Shown here piece by piece: positions 26,331 to 39,179 of a DNA stretch of 64,000 nucleotides. The translations under genes and the position numbers were made by a program. The notes beneath the pieces are model-generated. The model saw nothing but the letters and a program-made list of their open reading frames with translations, searched no databases and was not told the origin of the DNA. Position 1 is the stretch's first letter. Each line of letters starts with the position of its first letter. The stretch covers positions 6,335,001-6,399,000 of the forward strand of contig JAJFPB010000002.1 of NCBI GenBank assembly GCA_020881915.1. Direction: 5' to 3'. This DNA is from Paramyrothecium sp. XJ0827 (Eukaryota; Ascomycota; Sordariomycetes; Hypocreales; Stachybotryaceae).

Positions 26331-28454
26331 TTTAAATAAATTAAAACCCTACTAAGAAAAGTCTTAATATATCTAATAGGGGATCCTAATAATTTAAAAT
26401 TACTATATTAAAATAAATTAAAATAGTAATATATAATTAATTAAGTTTAAAATAATTACTAGGGTTATAGCTAAATAAAATTAATTAGCTCTAATAGAAA
26501 GAAAAGGTTAATAAAAAAGAGTTTATTAATTTAATATAAATAAATTAATAGTTATTTAAATTATAGATTTATTTATTTATATTAAAGAATATTTACTTGT
26601 AATTTATAAGATATATTAATATATATAATATTATATTAGAAATTAAGTTATATTTATAGTATTATTATAAAGAAATAGTATTTATTTATTATTATAGGAC
26701 TATTTAAATTAAAATTAAAGAAATACTAGATTTATTTTAAATATAAAAGAAATAAAGAAGATTATTTAAAAAATTATTACTTAAAATAAATTTAATTTTA
26801 TTTATAGTACTACTAGTTATTAAAATATAATATAATAAGTATAGAAGTATTATATATAATAAAAATAAAATAAAAATAAAATAAAAATAAAATAAAAATA
26901 TATTATTAAAAAGATTATTAAGAAGTTAATTTATATAAATATAAATAATACCTAAAGTAATAAAGTAAGTATAATATAGCCCTAATATATATAACTTATA
27001 GACTTAAGTTAAGTCTATTAATAAGTTATACTAAATTCTAAAATATATTAAGAAAGTTAAAATTAAATCTATTAAGAGAATTAAAATTAAATCTATTAGA
27101 AGTTTTTATAATAGAACCCTAAAAAAATAAATTATTAGAACTATAATTAAATCTATAATATACTAATATAATTTAAGTATAATATAAGTAGAATTAAAAT
27201 AAAAAAATAAGAAATAAAGTTTTAGTAATAAAATTAAAAGTAGATCTAAGCTATAAGATCTAAGATTTATTAAGTATAATTATTAAATAAGAATTAATAT
27301 TAGAATTATTAGGAGATTTATAAAAAAAGAAAGCTTCTTAGGAATAAGTATTTTATTTAATATTATATAAATATATAGAAGGTAATTATAATATATATTA
27401 AATATTATAGATCTATTAGAACTATTTATTAAATTACCTAATTACTTATTTATTATTTATAAGTTATATTAATATATAGTTATTACTAATAAAATTAAAA
27501 TATATTTATAGACTTATTATTAGATAATTAAGAAGAAAACTAGAATAATATAGAATTCCAGAGGAATTTTAAAAAAGAGATTTATTATAAGATAGAAAGA
27601 TACCCTCCTCTAAGAAATTATATTAAAATACCCTTATATATACTATAGTAATACTACTAAACTCTAGCTATATAGTCTCCCTCTTAGAGCGGGATTTTAG
27701 TAAAATATTATTTTACTCCCTATAAGTAGGAAATCTTTAGTATTTCTTACTTCTATAGGGATATAAAGGAAAATTTATATTATTTACCTTAAATAAAAGA
27801 AAAAATTAGTATTTATATTATAAATTAATATAAAGCTATTAGTATATAGGAAAAGATACTATAGAGGTATTAGTAAAATATAAGTATAAAGGAAAAAGTA
27901 ATAAAAGTAAATACCCTAAGGGCTCCCTCTATAAATTCTACCTATCTTATTATTTATTTCTATATTAGGGCCTTTAATTATAATAATTTTATAAAGCCCT
28001 ATCTCCTTAAATATATATTCTTATATAATATATATTATTATAATATTTAATTATATCCCTTTATACTAATTACTATATTATCCTATAGGCTTATATAGTA
28101 ATAGGAGGTAGTACTATACTATTCTCCTATTAAAATACTACTAAACTATTCTTAAATACCTAGCTATAATAAAATAACCCTTTTCTAGTAGGAAAGGGAA
28201 ATTAGAATAAGCTAGTAAGGTACTACCCTAGTAGGGTAGTATAGGCTAAATAACTTAGATTAGGAGTACTAGAGCTATTATAGAATTTATATAGTTCTAG
28301 TAGAAAAGGCTCTAGTAAGAAAGATAAATACTAATTAGCTTAAAAAACCTACCCCCTAGTAGTTTACTTACTCTCTAAAAGGTAAAGTAAAATATATATA
28401 TAAGATAAGAAAATTAATTAATTACTAGATTTAAGGACTAATAAGAAATTAGTA
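26331..28454. other. RIP-mutated block, no gene
   Basis: Fully mutated AT-rich DNA. A short period-10 A-rich tract (AATAAAATAA type) sits at about 26858-26900. A dispersed repeat occupies 27545-27790. Nothing else can be named. Confidence 0.6.
27545..27790 (-). repeat. Dispersed repeat, inverted copy of 9138-9370
   Basis: In reverse complement it matches 9138-9370. This copy keeps GAGCGGGATTTT and CCAGAGGAATT, so it is the less mutated one. It contains a run of CT-rich and GA-rich words but no coding sequence. Confidence 0.7.
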
Positions 28455-28585
28455 ATTTAAAGTTATATTAAATAAAAATAAGAAAGGAAGATAAAGAAAA
28501 AATAAAAAGAAAAGGGAGAAGAGAAGAGAAAGAGAAAAAGAGAAGGGAGTAAGGGAGGGAGAAAAGAAAAGTAAAAGATTAGAAT
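28455..28585 (+). repeat. Purine-only tract
   Basis: About 110 bases made almost only of A and G (AAAGGGAGAAGAGAAGAGAA and similar). It holds far more G than the surrounding mutated DNA, because a purine strand has no CpA on either strand for RIP to act on. Confidence 0.8.
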
Positions 28586-31500
28586 AATTTATATTTAAAT
28601 TTATCTTAAGTAAAGTCTATAAAGTAGGAGAAAAAGATAAATAATTAAATATATAAAATAAAGTAAAGTAGAAAAAAAAAGATAGATATATTAAACTTTA
28701 GTTATAATATAGAGTATTAAATTATAATATATAAGCCTTATATAATATACCTTATCTCTAGTAAACTAGAGGTAAAGATAAAATCTTAGATAAATTATTT
28801 ATAGAGTAAACTATATTAACTAAAGGGGAGTAAGCTAAAAGTAACTATTAATATACTCTTATTATATAAACTCTAGGATATTAATTAGCTATAGTAATAG
28901 AAATTAAATAAAAAGAAACTATATAAGTAAATTAAGGGCCTTATTTTATATACTAAATATATATATATATATAATAATATATATAACTTTATAATATAAT
29001 ATCTAGAACTAATATATAATTATATACCTTAGTATAATAAGAAGGCTTTAAAGTATAAAAAAAATAAAAATACTACTCTCTAGTAGGTAGTAATACTATA
29101 GACCTATTTAATAAGTAAAGGTAGAATTAATTACTTTATTATAGAACTATATATAATAAAGGGAGATAATTATAGTAAAGAAGAAGTAATATAGTTATTA
29201 AGTTTATTAGAGCTAAATAAGGTATTAATTACTATTTTAAGTAAAAAAGTAAATAAATTAGCTTATAAAGTAAAGTAGAAAGTAGCTACTATTAAAGGGG
29301 AATAGATTAAATAAAGCTACTAATTAATAAAAAAGTAATTAATTTATACTAGCTTTTTAATTTACCTTAGGGGGCTATTAAATAAATAGATCTACTTCTC
29401 TATTTAATTACTAAAAGTAAAAAGTAAGATTTATATAGAGCCTATAGCTAATTAGGTAGGTAATATAAGTAAAAATAATAAAGATTATAATATAGATCTA
29501 CTATATATATTAGCTATAGTAAAGTCTTTATTTAGAGATAATTATAAGCTTATATTAAATTAGTTACTAAAGTAGAAAATAATATAATAATATACTTAAG
29601 TACTTAGTAATTTTATTATAGGTATTAGTAAGAAAAGTAAAAATATTATATTCTAATACTTTAAGAATAAATTAATTTTAGTAATATACTTTTAAAGAAT
29701 AAAGAAACTACTTATATACTTCTATAGAGTAGTATATTAAGAGAATAGCTATTTTACTTAGAGTAAGAAGGAGAAAGAGAAAAAGGAAGAGGAGGAGGGG
29801 GAGGAGGGGAAGAAGGGGGAGGGGAAGAGTATAAAACTATTACCTAGAGATATAATTAAGTCTATATATAAATAGCTAGTAACTATAGATAATATATTTA
29901 CTATATTATATATATTTAGGCTAGGTAATAAGAAAATAGAGGAAGAAGAGAAGACTAAATATAAGGTACTAAAGCCTATATTATAGGTATTTTATATATA
30001 CTTAATCTATTAAAGAGTTAGGGCCTAGTCTTTCTAGTTACTAGTACTTAGCTTCTATATTATATAGAGCTATATTACTATTTATTATAGTAGTAAGTAG
30101 AAGGATTAAAATAAAAATAGAAAGAAGGGCCTTAGTAATAATAAAAAGAATAATATAATATAATAGTAGCTAGCCCTTAGGGGCTAATATAACCCTAGTA
30201 ACTATAGTAGCTATTTATTAATATTAATCTAAATAATATAATTAATTATCTTTAAGGTAATATACTATTATAATAGTTATAATAATAAGTAATTTCTAGA
30301 GAAACTAGAGAGTACTTATATAGAGTTTATATACTAGAAGAGTAAGATACTATTTTATTATATCTTATAGTAGTAGCTATATATTATAATAATTATAAGA
30401 TTAGCTATTATAAGGCACTAAATATAGTAATTATTAAATAATAAAGAAATTATATACCTTAGAATAATATTATATATATAGTAATATATACTATAGCTTA
30501 TATAAACCAAGTATAGAAGAGTATAGAATATACTATTTAACTTATTACTATTTAGGGCCTAAGATAATAAATCTATTAAAGTATATAAGGTAAGTAATAA
30601 CCTAAATACTAAAGAGTATAGGGATTTATAAATAACTAATCTAAGAAATAAAGAGCTCCTTTATAATATAAATAAGGTATTATTAATATAAATTACCGAG
30701 AAACTAGACTTATAAAGTATTTTCTTTATAGAAGAGAAGAAGAATATAAATATAAATATAAATAAAATTAAGATAAGTAAGAGACTATACCTATAGGTAA
30801 TTATAATCTATAAGGCTAGTATTTAGGAATTTTTTAAGTCTCTTATAGTACTTAGGTATATATTACTTATACTACTACTAAGAGTACCTAAGTTCCTTTC
30901 TATAATATTTATAAATATAGGTAATTAGTACTATAGTATAGTTATATAGAAGAGAATACTTATATTATATATTTATTATTAGAAGTCTAAGAAATAAATA
31001 AATAAATCTAGGGATAATATTTAATTTATTCTATAAGCTATTACTAAATTAATACTTACTTTCTTAGTAGTAATATAGCTACTTTATATAATATTCTTAG
31101 AGGAGCTTAAGTCTAGGAAAATACTCTTAGCTTATTTATTCTTAATACTAAATAGAATAATATAATTAAATAAAATACTATTTAAGTACCTTAGCTAGAT
31201 CTATATATATACTAAGATACCTAACTTTAAGGTAATATAGTAGTAATAGGTAGTAGTATTTATTACTAAGAAGAAGTTTATACTAAAGAAATAAACTAAC
31301 TTTAATTTTAATAAAATTAATTTACTAGAGATTATAGAGAATAAGAAACTAATAAAGGACCTTAGTAAGGCTAGTAACTATAATTACTAGATATTTAATT
31401 ATATATATACTAGCTTAATAATACTAGTAATAACTATAGTATTATACTATATATATTAAGTATTTAAAAGCTAGTATAATTTATTTAATTTTAATAATAT

Positions 31501-31640
31501 ACTAGCTAAGAAGAGGGCTTAATATAATAAGAAGTAAGAATAAGTAGTAGAAAAGAAGGAAAAGAAGAAGTCTATATTTAGTTTACTAAATATATATTAG
31601 AAAGTAAGATTCTAGGTAAGGCTAATATAAAATAAATAGG
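28586..31640 (+). other. RIP-mutated DNA, possibly N-terminal part of the helicase relic
   Basis: No domain can be named. The fungal telomere-linked RecQ proteins have a long N-terminal region before the helicase core, and the helicase core begins just after this stretch in the same orientation, so part of it may belong to that gene. Another purine tract lies at 29761-29833 (GGAGGAGGGGGAGGAGGGG). All frames are saturated with stops. Confidence 0.4.
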
Positions 31641-32810
31641 AGCTAGAGATTATAGCCTAGAGGCTATATAATAATCTAATAATAAAGCTATAGTATTTAG
31701 GGTAAAGAGATATTATATTAGTAATAATAGGACTAGATATAGTAAAATAGGTTATTACTATATTTACTACTAGATTAGGTAAGAGTCTTATCTTTATAAT
31801 TATAATATATCTTAAAGATATAAAGATAATAATTATAATTATACTAATAGTAGTATTATATAGTAATATAATTAACTAACTAGCTAAGATAGAAATTAAG
31901 ATAATAACCTAGGAGTCTAGTAATATAAGATTAGTACTACTAGTACTTATATTAGTAGAGACTACTTATTTAGTAAGCTTCTTATATTATATCTATAGGC
32001 TTATTATAAAATAGAAGCTTAATTATATTATTATTAATAAAAGTTACCTAATATTAATAGTAATATACTAAAGAAGTATATATAAACTTAGTTCCTATAT
32101 ATAGTAGATCTATATATAAATTATATAATTCATAATAATAATACTACCTACTCTTAAATTAGCCTTTATTAAGAGAAATATACTAGTTTAGCTATAGATT
32201 ATCTAGAAGTTAATAAACTAACTAAATATTTAATATACTATATATTACTATACTAGGCTAGGTAGTTTATATAAGTAGGCTATAGAGCTAATATGGCCTC
32301 TTAAAGCTATTATTTAGGGAGCTAATAAAGGCTCTAAAGAAATACTTCTAAGTAAATAAGAGACTAGAATTATTATATACTATAGGATAGTTAATCTAAT
32401 AAAGGAGCTAGTAGCTATACTAGGCTATAGGATATATATAGGTAATAAGAATACTATAAATAAGAGAGAGAGAGAGAAGGCTATTAAGTAGTAATTAGGG
32501 CTAATAGGGTCCCCTACTATTATAGCTACCTATACCCTAGGGGTTGGCTTTAATTACTTATATATATAATAGGTAATCTATATAGGCCTCCCTAGGTATC
32601 TAATAGATTTTTCCTAGAAGTTAGATTAAGCTAGATATAATAGTAAGCCCGTAGAGTTAATTATATTACTTAGTATAAACTAGAAGCTATATAGTAGTAG
32701 CTAGTATTCTAAGGATATAAATAAGGAGTTTATATAGCTATTCTTAATATAAGAGAAATATATATAAGAATACCTTTAGTAGTAATATAATTAGTAATAA
32801 TATTAACTAT
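31640..32810 (+). pseudogene. RecQ-like DEAD/DECH helicase relic, telomere-linked type, copy 1
   Basis: One frame can be followed for over 1 kb. Walker A is at 31766-31795 (TTRLGKSLIF). The Walker B box at 32036-32047 reads Asn-Lys-Ser-Tyr where the family has Asp-Glu-Cys/Ser-His. The motif III equivalent TLPPTLKLAF starts near 32136. Motif IV is at about 32366 (RIIIYYR). Motif V is at about 32518 (IIATYTLGVGFNY). Motif VI follows, reading DFS, a stop in place of Gln, then an Arg-rich turn. These in order match the superfamily 2 RecQ-type helicases found near fungal telomeres (TLH genes), not bacterial or housekeeping RecQ. Nonsense codons are all of the C-to-T/G-to-A kind. The C-terminus is cut at about 32810, where a Gypsy fragment begins. 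Confidence 0.82.
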
Positions 32811-32829
32811 ATACTAATTAAATTAAATT

Positions 32830-34300
32830 ATTTTCCTAAGTTTATAAATTACCTATATTACTATAGTAATCTTAGTTTCTATAGATCTATAGTATTTCTT
32901 AATCTCTAAGATTAGTTTTAATATAAATAATATTAGCTATAGCTAAGTTATAAAAATATTTTTTCTTAGTATACTAAAACTATTTTAAGTACCTATAAGT
33001 TAGAATATAAATAGACTAAATCTATTCTTATATATATTAACTTTAAAGAATAATAATTTAATTAGATTATAATACTAAAGAAAAAACCAAGTAATTAAGA
33101 AACTCTATATATCTTAAAATAAATTTAGCTTTACTTCTATTAATTTAAACTCTAGCTTCTATACTTACTTCTTTTTTATTAGTTTTAATATTTCTATAAG
33201 TAGTATCTTTATTTCCTAAGCTAATTATAATAATATATTTTTTTATTATTAAAGTAGCTTAATATATATATTATATTAGGGAATACCTTATTATAAGTAT
33301 TTAGCTATTTCTATATAGATTTTAAGTTCTAAGAGATTATTTAGAAAAGTAAGCTTTTAGAAGATTTAAATCTTATTATTAGTTTTAGTTATTTTATTAC
33401 TATTAATAAGGAATCTAAGTAGTTTTATTACTAAATATATTATAAAGGATTTTTCTACTAATATATAGATCCTATTTTTATTTAAGATCTATAATATACT
33501 ATATAGGTATTTAAGATAGTTTTTCTTAGTATTAGAAAATATAATAATATTATTAATATAGATCTATATAAAGTATTAATACTTTAGGAAGGTTTTATTT
33601 ATAAATCTCTATATAAAGCTTAGTAAATTATAGAATTTTATTAGTATTATATTAAATACTTTAAGTCCTTTATTAGATATAATAGCTATTCTCTCTTTAT
33701 ATAATCTATATATAGGGAGCTAATAAAAAAATCCTATTATATTAAATATTAAATAGAACTTTTTTCTATAAGTATTTAATATTATATTAAACTAATCTAA
33801 TAGTAGATATATATCTAGAACTATAATATTATTTAGTAATTATAAATTAATAATAATTTAACTCTTCTATTAGCTATTTATAATATATTAAATAATAAAT
33901 ATAGAATATATAATAGAAGTAGATTAATCTATATAATCTATTTTTCTTATCTAATATAATACTTTATAGATTTTATTTAAAACTTATTAATTCTTAAGCC
34001 TTAGAGAATACTTTTAAATTATATAATATTAATTTTACTATTTATTAATAAGATTAATTTATATCTTTATTTCTTTAGATATTAATATTATATCTTTATT
34101 ATAATAAATATTAAATTTATTTATTAACTTTATAAATACTAATATTATAAAGTAGCCCCTAGTAGTTATTTATATTTTAAATTAGTTCTTTTAGAAAAGT
34201 AGATCTTCTAGGTAATTAATTCTATAATTTAATATATTATAATTAATTTAGATTAGATTCTAATTTATTTCTTTTAAGCTACCTATTTCTTCTACTATTT
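32830..34300 (-). pseudogene. Truncated Gypsy-lineage reverse transcriptase and RNase H, second family
   Basis: On the minus strand, YINN at 33549-33560 stands for the YIDD box and is followed by IIIFSNTKKNYLKYL. Further on comes a connection region, IEIYIGIARYL-like (IYIEIAKYL as read). Near 32900 an RNase H start is visible, where KKYYRSIET stands for the family's RYRPTE block. The sequence stops there: the rest of RNase H, integrase and the LTR are missing next to the helicase relic. It differs from the 10635 family. Heavily RIP-mutated. Confidence 0.78.
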
Positions 34301-37300
34301 TTATAAATTCTTTATTATTTACTATATTAATAACTAGAAATTTAGTATCTAAAGTAATATATTTTACTTAAGATTTAAGAAAAATTACCTTAGCTTATAA
34401 ATTAGCTTATATAATACTTTTTAACTTCTTATTTTATTAAATAACTAATTTTTTCTTAGAGTTATTTAAAACTAATAGTAATTTTATTATTTTTAATACT
34501 AATATTACTAAGAATACTACTTTATATAAGGAATTAAAATATAAAATAAGTTTTTTTTTTAATATTTAAATAATTATAAAAAAGTACTTTATTTAATTAA
34601 GATTATATTAGTTTTATTTAATAAGATTATAATTATATAAGTACTAGTAATTATTTTATAAGTTATTACTATATCTTAAGTTAAGTAAATATAAATAATT
34701 TTAGTAACTATAAATATATTTCTAGTAAATTAAAAAGTAATTCTAAATTAAAGGAAATCTAGCTTTATTTTATATTTATAAAGAAATTTAGTACTAAGAA
34801 GTAAATTTAGCTTAAGATTCTCTATAATATTTACTATTACTATAAAATATACTAAAATAATTTAATTTTTAATTACTTCTAGTATATAAAAGTTAAATAT
34901 TACTAATTTTATAATTTAAAATCTTAACTTTACTTCTATAATTAGTTTTAGTTCTTATACTTTCTAAATTACCTTTTTTTTATATTAAAGTAGCTATTAC
35001 TTATTTACTAGATTTATTAAAGTACTTATATCTATATATATATAGAATTTACTACCTATAATATTAAATCTAATAAATATCTTTATATATATTATTTAGA
35101 TCTTATTTAAATTCTTATTAATATCTAATTATTTAATAGCTTTAATTACTTTATTATTAGATTAGGTAAAGAAAGCTATAGATTTAGGAGATTATATATA
35201 GTTTTATTCTAACTTAATTTCTAGGAATATAATATTATTACTATTACTATAATTTAAAATAAAGTAAGCTTCTACTTTAATATATTTTTTTTATAATAAG
35301 TTATTTATATTTAGTTTTAAAGTTATTACTTATTTTATAGAGGAATATATTATTAATAAAATTAGTCTTTTCTAGAATAAATTTAATATATTACCTAGCC
35401 CTAGTAGATCTTTAATTTATATTTCTTAGGAAGTATTATTAGTTCTATTTATATAATTACTACTTATAGCTTTTATTTTATTACTTTTTTTTACTAAATT
35501 ACTATTATAGAGATTAATTTAATTTTCTAGACTTTTACTATTAATTCTATTACTTATTTTTATAATCTAGAGATTAGTTTTAATAATAAGGCTATTAGTT
35601 CTACTCTTAATTAGGTCCTTATTCTTACTAATATATATTCTCTTTATTTAATCTTACTTAGTTCTTAAATAAATTTATTTCTAAATTCTAATTATTATAA
35701 TAATATTTTTTTATATATTAAGAAGTAGATTTACTATTATAGATATAATTAGTCTTATTACTAGATTTAGTACTAAGCTTTTTAGCTAGCTTATAATATA
35801 CTTTCTTAATTATAGTAATATATATAGTCTTTTTATTATATATTATTAATTTTAAGTAAAGTATTTTTATTTTTAAATATAACTTACTTTATAAGTAAAT
35901 AAGTAATTAGAGATCTATTTTATTACTATAAGCTTAGATTTACCTAAATAGTTTTCTAATAAATATATAAATTAATATATTCTTTTAAATATTTATATTA
36001 ATAAATTTAGTTATATTTATATACTATTAGATATTCTCTAATTTAATATTAAATTTCTTATAAAGTATAATAAATTATTAGTTATATTTAGTACTTAATC
36101 TTACTTTTTTTATAGAAAATAACTACTATTAGTACTAAATAAGTACTATTTCTTTAAGTAATTATTATAGATTAGCTAATATATAGTTATAATAAGATAT
36201 TCTTTATTAATTATAATTAACTTTTATTAATTAGATCTATAATTTAATATTTTAGAAAATAAATTAGTTTTAATTATAGTAGATTTATTTCTTTAAGAGA
36301 TCTAATTCTATATTAAATTAGTAAAATCTAATATTCTTAAGTTTCTAGTTTAGTACCTAATTATTTTTTTTATTACTTTTTAATATATTATATTTAGTAA
36401 AATACTAATAGGATTTAATTAGAATTAAAGTAGAACTATATTAGGGGCTATACTTTATAGATTAAGTAATCTATAGCTTAGTAAGATTATTAATTATGTT
36501 ACTAGATCCTCTTATAGCTTTATTATTTTTATTTTTAAGTAAGTTAAAGTAGTAAATTATTTTAGTAAAATATATTATATTAGCTTTAGTTTTAGATTTT
36601 TTATTAATAAAAACTAAACTAGATTTAGAAAATCCTATATTAAATATATATAAGGATTAAAGTATTAGAAATAAGGAATTAGATTTATAATATATCTATA
36701 GAAATAAAATATAAAATATATTAAATATAAGTAAAGATAATATTCTTATAGCTAATTAAATATTAAATATATTAACTAATATAGAATTAGTTTTATAAAG
36801 TAAGAGATTTCTAGTAGACTTATTATATATAATATTAGTAGTACTAGTTCTAACTTTAATATCTTTTACTTTAATATTCCTAAAGTAGAGAATATTCTAA
36901 TAAATTAAATAATTATTCTTTATTATTTAGTAATAAAGCTAGATAAATCTATAATATTATTAAGCTTACTAAATATAACTTTAATTATATTAATAAAGAA
37001 TAAAGAGTTATTAGTATTCTTAAGGTAATTAGTACTTATAGTACTAAAATTACTAATTCTATTAATTAAATTAAGGTAATTTTAGCTTAATTAATTAAAA
37101 TTATATTAAAATAATTTAGAAATTAGATTATATAATTATAATATTAAACTCTATAATATTTTAAATAATTTTAAATTAAAGTACTAGCCTATTACTAAGT
37201 AAATCTTTATTAATTTTATAAATCTTATTATTTTACTTTTAAAGTAAGTATTAGTAATTTTAAGATCTACTTCTAAATTTAATTTTATTATTAAAGTATA

Positions 37301-38460
37301 GGCTAAAAAAGTATTAATTTCCTTAATATTAGTTTTAATAGTACTTCTATTAATTAGGCTAAAGAACTTAGCTTTAAAAATAATCTATTAAGCTATTTTT
37401 TATACTACTATAATTATATCTAAATTAATAATATTCTAGTAAATTAAATAGGATTTATATTTAGGTTTATTACTTTTAAGTATTTTCTTATTATTATAAG
37501 TAAATTAAGAAATTTCTATAAGATCTTTCTTAATTTAAATTAAGAAGAGTTTAATTCTTTTATAATTAAATTTAAGGTTCTTCTCTAGAAAATTAAGAAA
37601 TTAATAAGTAATTTTAAATTCCCCTTTTATAAGGGGTCCTAATAATATTATTATACTTCTTCTTCTTTTTATTAAAGCTAATTATAAGTCTAATAATTTT
37701 CTTTTTTTATAAAATAAAGGTTATAAGAATTATTATTTTAATTAAGCTATTTTTAATATTTATAATATCTAATTTATTTAATTTAGTATTTAAATTAATA
37801 AATATATCTATAAATTATATTATTTAGCCTAGTAAAAAGTATAGTAATAGATTATTAATAATTTAGTAATTAAGTTATATTTAGCTTTATAAAAACTAAA
37901 TTAACTATTAGTTTATATAATAGTAATAGTAATTATTACTACTTATTATACTTAATATTAAATATAATATAAGGGCTACTAAATATAATTAAAAGAAAGA
38001 TAAATATATTATAAAGAAAAGGTAAACTTAAGATTAAGTAATAATATTTAGTTAAGATTATTCTATTTAGTACTACTAATATTAATCTAAGTCTTTTATA
38101 GGCTAGATTTAGTAATCTATGAAATGTAGTATAATAAGTATATTATAGGCTTAATTTTAGGTTTTCTTAAAGGGCTTAAAGTATAAGATTAATATTAGCT
38201 TTATTTCTTTGGCTTAATATACTTAGTTATAGTAAATTATTTAATCTTTTAGTAATAATATAGGTTAAGGGATTTTTATTCTACTTACTTATCTATCTTA
38301 CTTACTATATATGTACGTTAGTGGATTCCTAAATATTATCTACAGTACTTAAGAGATAAAAGTTTAGTATAAGTAGGAATATAAGGGCTTAAGCTTTAGT
38401 ATTACAACCTATCCTAACCTCATAACTAAGCTTAATAGATTAACTAATAATCTAATAAAG
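34301..38460 (-). other. RIP-mutated DNA, probably 5' part of the same Gypsy-lineage element
   Basis: The stretch continues upstream of the reverse transcriptase in coding sense, where protease and gag would lie, and is fully mutated. I could not find an LTR at either end. CpG and TpG return from about 38310, marking the approach to the next gene island. Confidence 0.45.
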
Positions 38461-38489
38461 AGAAACATTAGAAGAGTATAAGTGGACGC

Positions 38490-38900
38490 TTGAGCACAAT
38501 ATCAGATGTGTCGTCCGCAGAGGATAAATCCTCTTTTAATAAACTACAGAGCGAGGCTAAGGTTTTACGGCGCTGCCTAGACTTTTGCTCAGATGTTGAC
38601 GCTTATGTCGAATCCAAAATCAGCAACATCGAGAACCACGCGACCCAGGGCATGCTCATGGTACACACCGTCATTGATGTTGGACCGCAGGGATTGTAAG
38701 ATGCATCAATTATCTCTCCCCACTTCTTCCAGTGGTTTGTAGGGCCTTTATCTGACTAAAGCTGTACTAAATACATTCGAGGTTCGTATTTACCTTTTGA
38801 GCCGCGAAGTCTTAGTACACACTGCACTTGTGCACAGGGCCTCTGGTCCAACAATTGACATCCGGCCAATTTGTGAGAAGCAGTAAAGGATGGTAGCTGA
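38490..38900 (+). pseudogene. Fungal_N-type N-terminal domain fragment, interrupted by solo LTR
   Basis: The open frame 38490-38677 encodes about 63 residues including LQSEAKVLRRCLDFCSDV and NIENHATQGMLMVHTVIDV. This resembles the Fungal_N (PF17111) N-terminal helical domain of fungal STAND/NLR-like and ankyrin proteins, with its 'LRxCLxxC' helix. A 176-bp solo LTR begins at 38678, and the duplicated ATTGA shows that it jumped into this sequence. Beyond it the frame runs only about ten more codons to TAA. The rest of any NLR-like protein is absent. A small remnant; homology is by pattern only. Confidence 0.55.
38678..38853 (+). mobile_element. Solo Copia LTR, unmutated, with 5-bp target duplication
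   Basis: It runs from TGTTGGACCGCAGGG to CCTCTGGTCCAACA, 176 bp, flanked on both sides by ATTGA (38673-38677 and 38854-38858). It is the same family as the LTRs of the element at 18564-25297, but retains all CpA, TpG and CpG. A solo LTR arises by recombination between the two LTRs of a full insertion. Confidence 0.95.
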
Positions 38901-38999
38901 TTCTAACCCCTCTGTCTACTAACCCCCTTCTGCCTCGCTGACCCTCGAGATTGTAGGACTATTGTTAATAAAATAGATTCGATTCTTCGCGGTATGTAC

Positions 39000-39172
39000 T
39001 GTTGGACTACAGGGTAGCACGCAAAGTGAGTAATTGAATTAGAAACTTGGTTTCTTCTTCCATGATCCCTGCCCGGCTCCGCCGGGCATTTATCTGGTTC
39101 AAGCTGCACTAAGCTACAACGAGCAGCAGATTAGTCATTTGAGCTGCGCATGGCCTAGGCCTTCTGGTCTAA
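39000..39172 (+). mobile_element. Related solo LTR, diverged subfamily
   Basis: It starts TGTTGGACTACAGGG and ends near CTTCTGGTCTAAC. It shares the layout of the LTR at 38678: GCATTTATCTGGTTCAAGCT compares with GCCTTTATCTGACTAAAGCT, and TTTGAGCTGCGC with TTTGAGCCGCG. It contains a CCCGGCTCCGCCGGG hairpin. No target duplication is seen, so it is older or a fragment. Confidence 0.6.
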
Positions 39173-39179
39173 CGCAAAC

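Noticed and set aside
7040..38460. AT-rich block as inserted mitochondrial DNA
   Set aside because: Two full LTR elements, one with a target duplication, and dinucleotide loss typical of RIP explain it fully.
7040..38460. AT-rich block as a regional centromere
   Set aside because: Fungal centromeres can look like this, but nothing in the sequence shows it, and telomere-like repeats and telomere-linked helicases favour a subtelomeric origin. CENP-A ChIP would decide.
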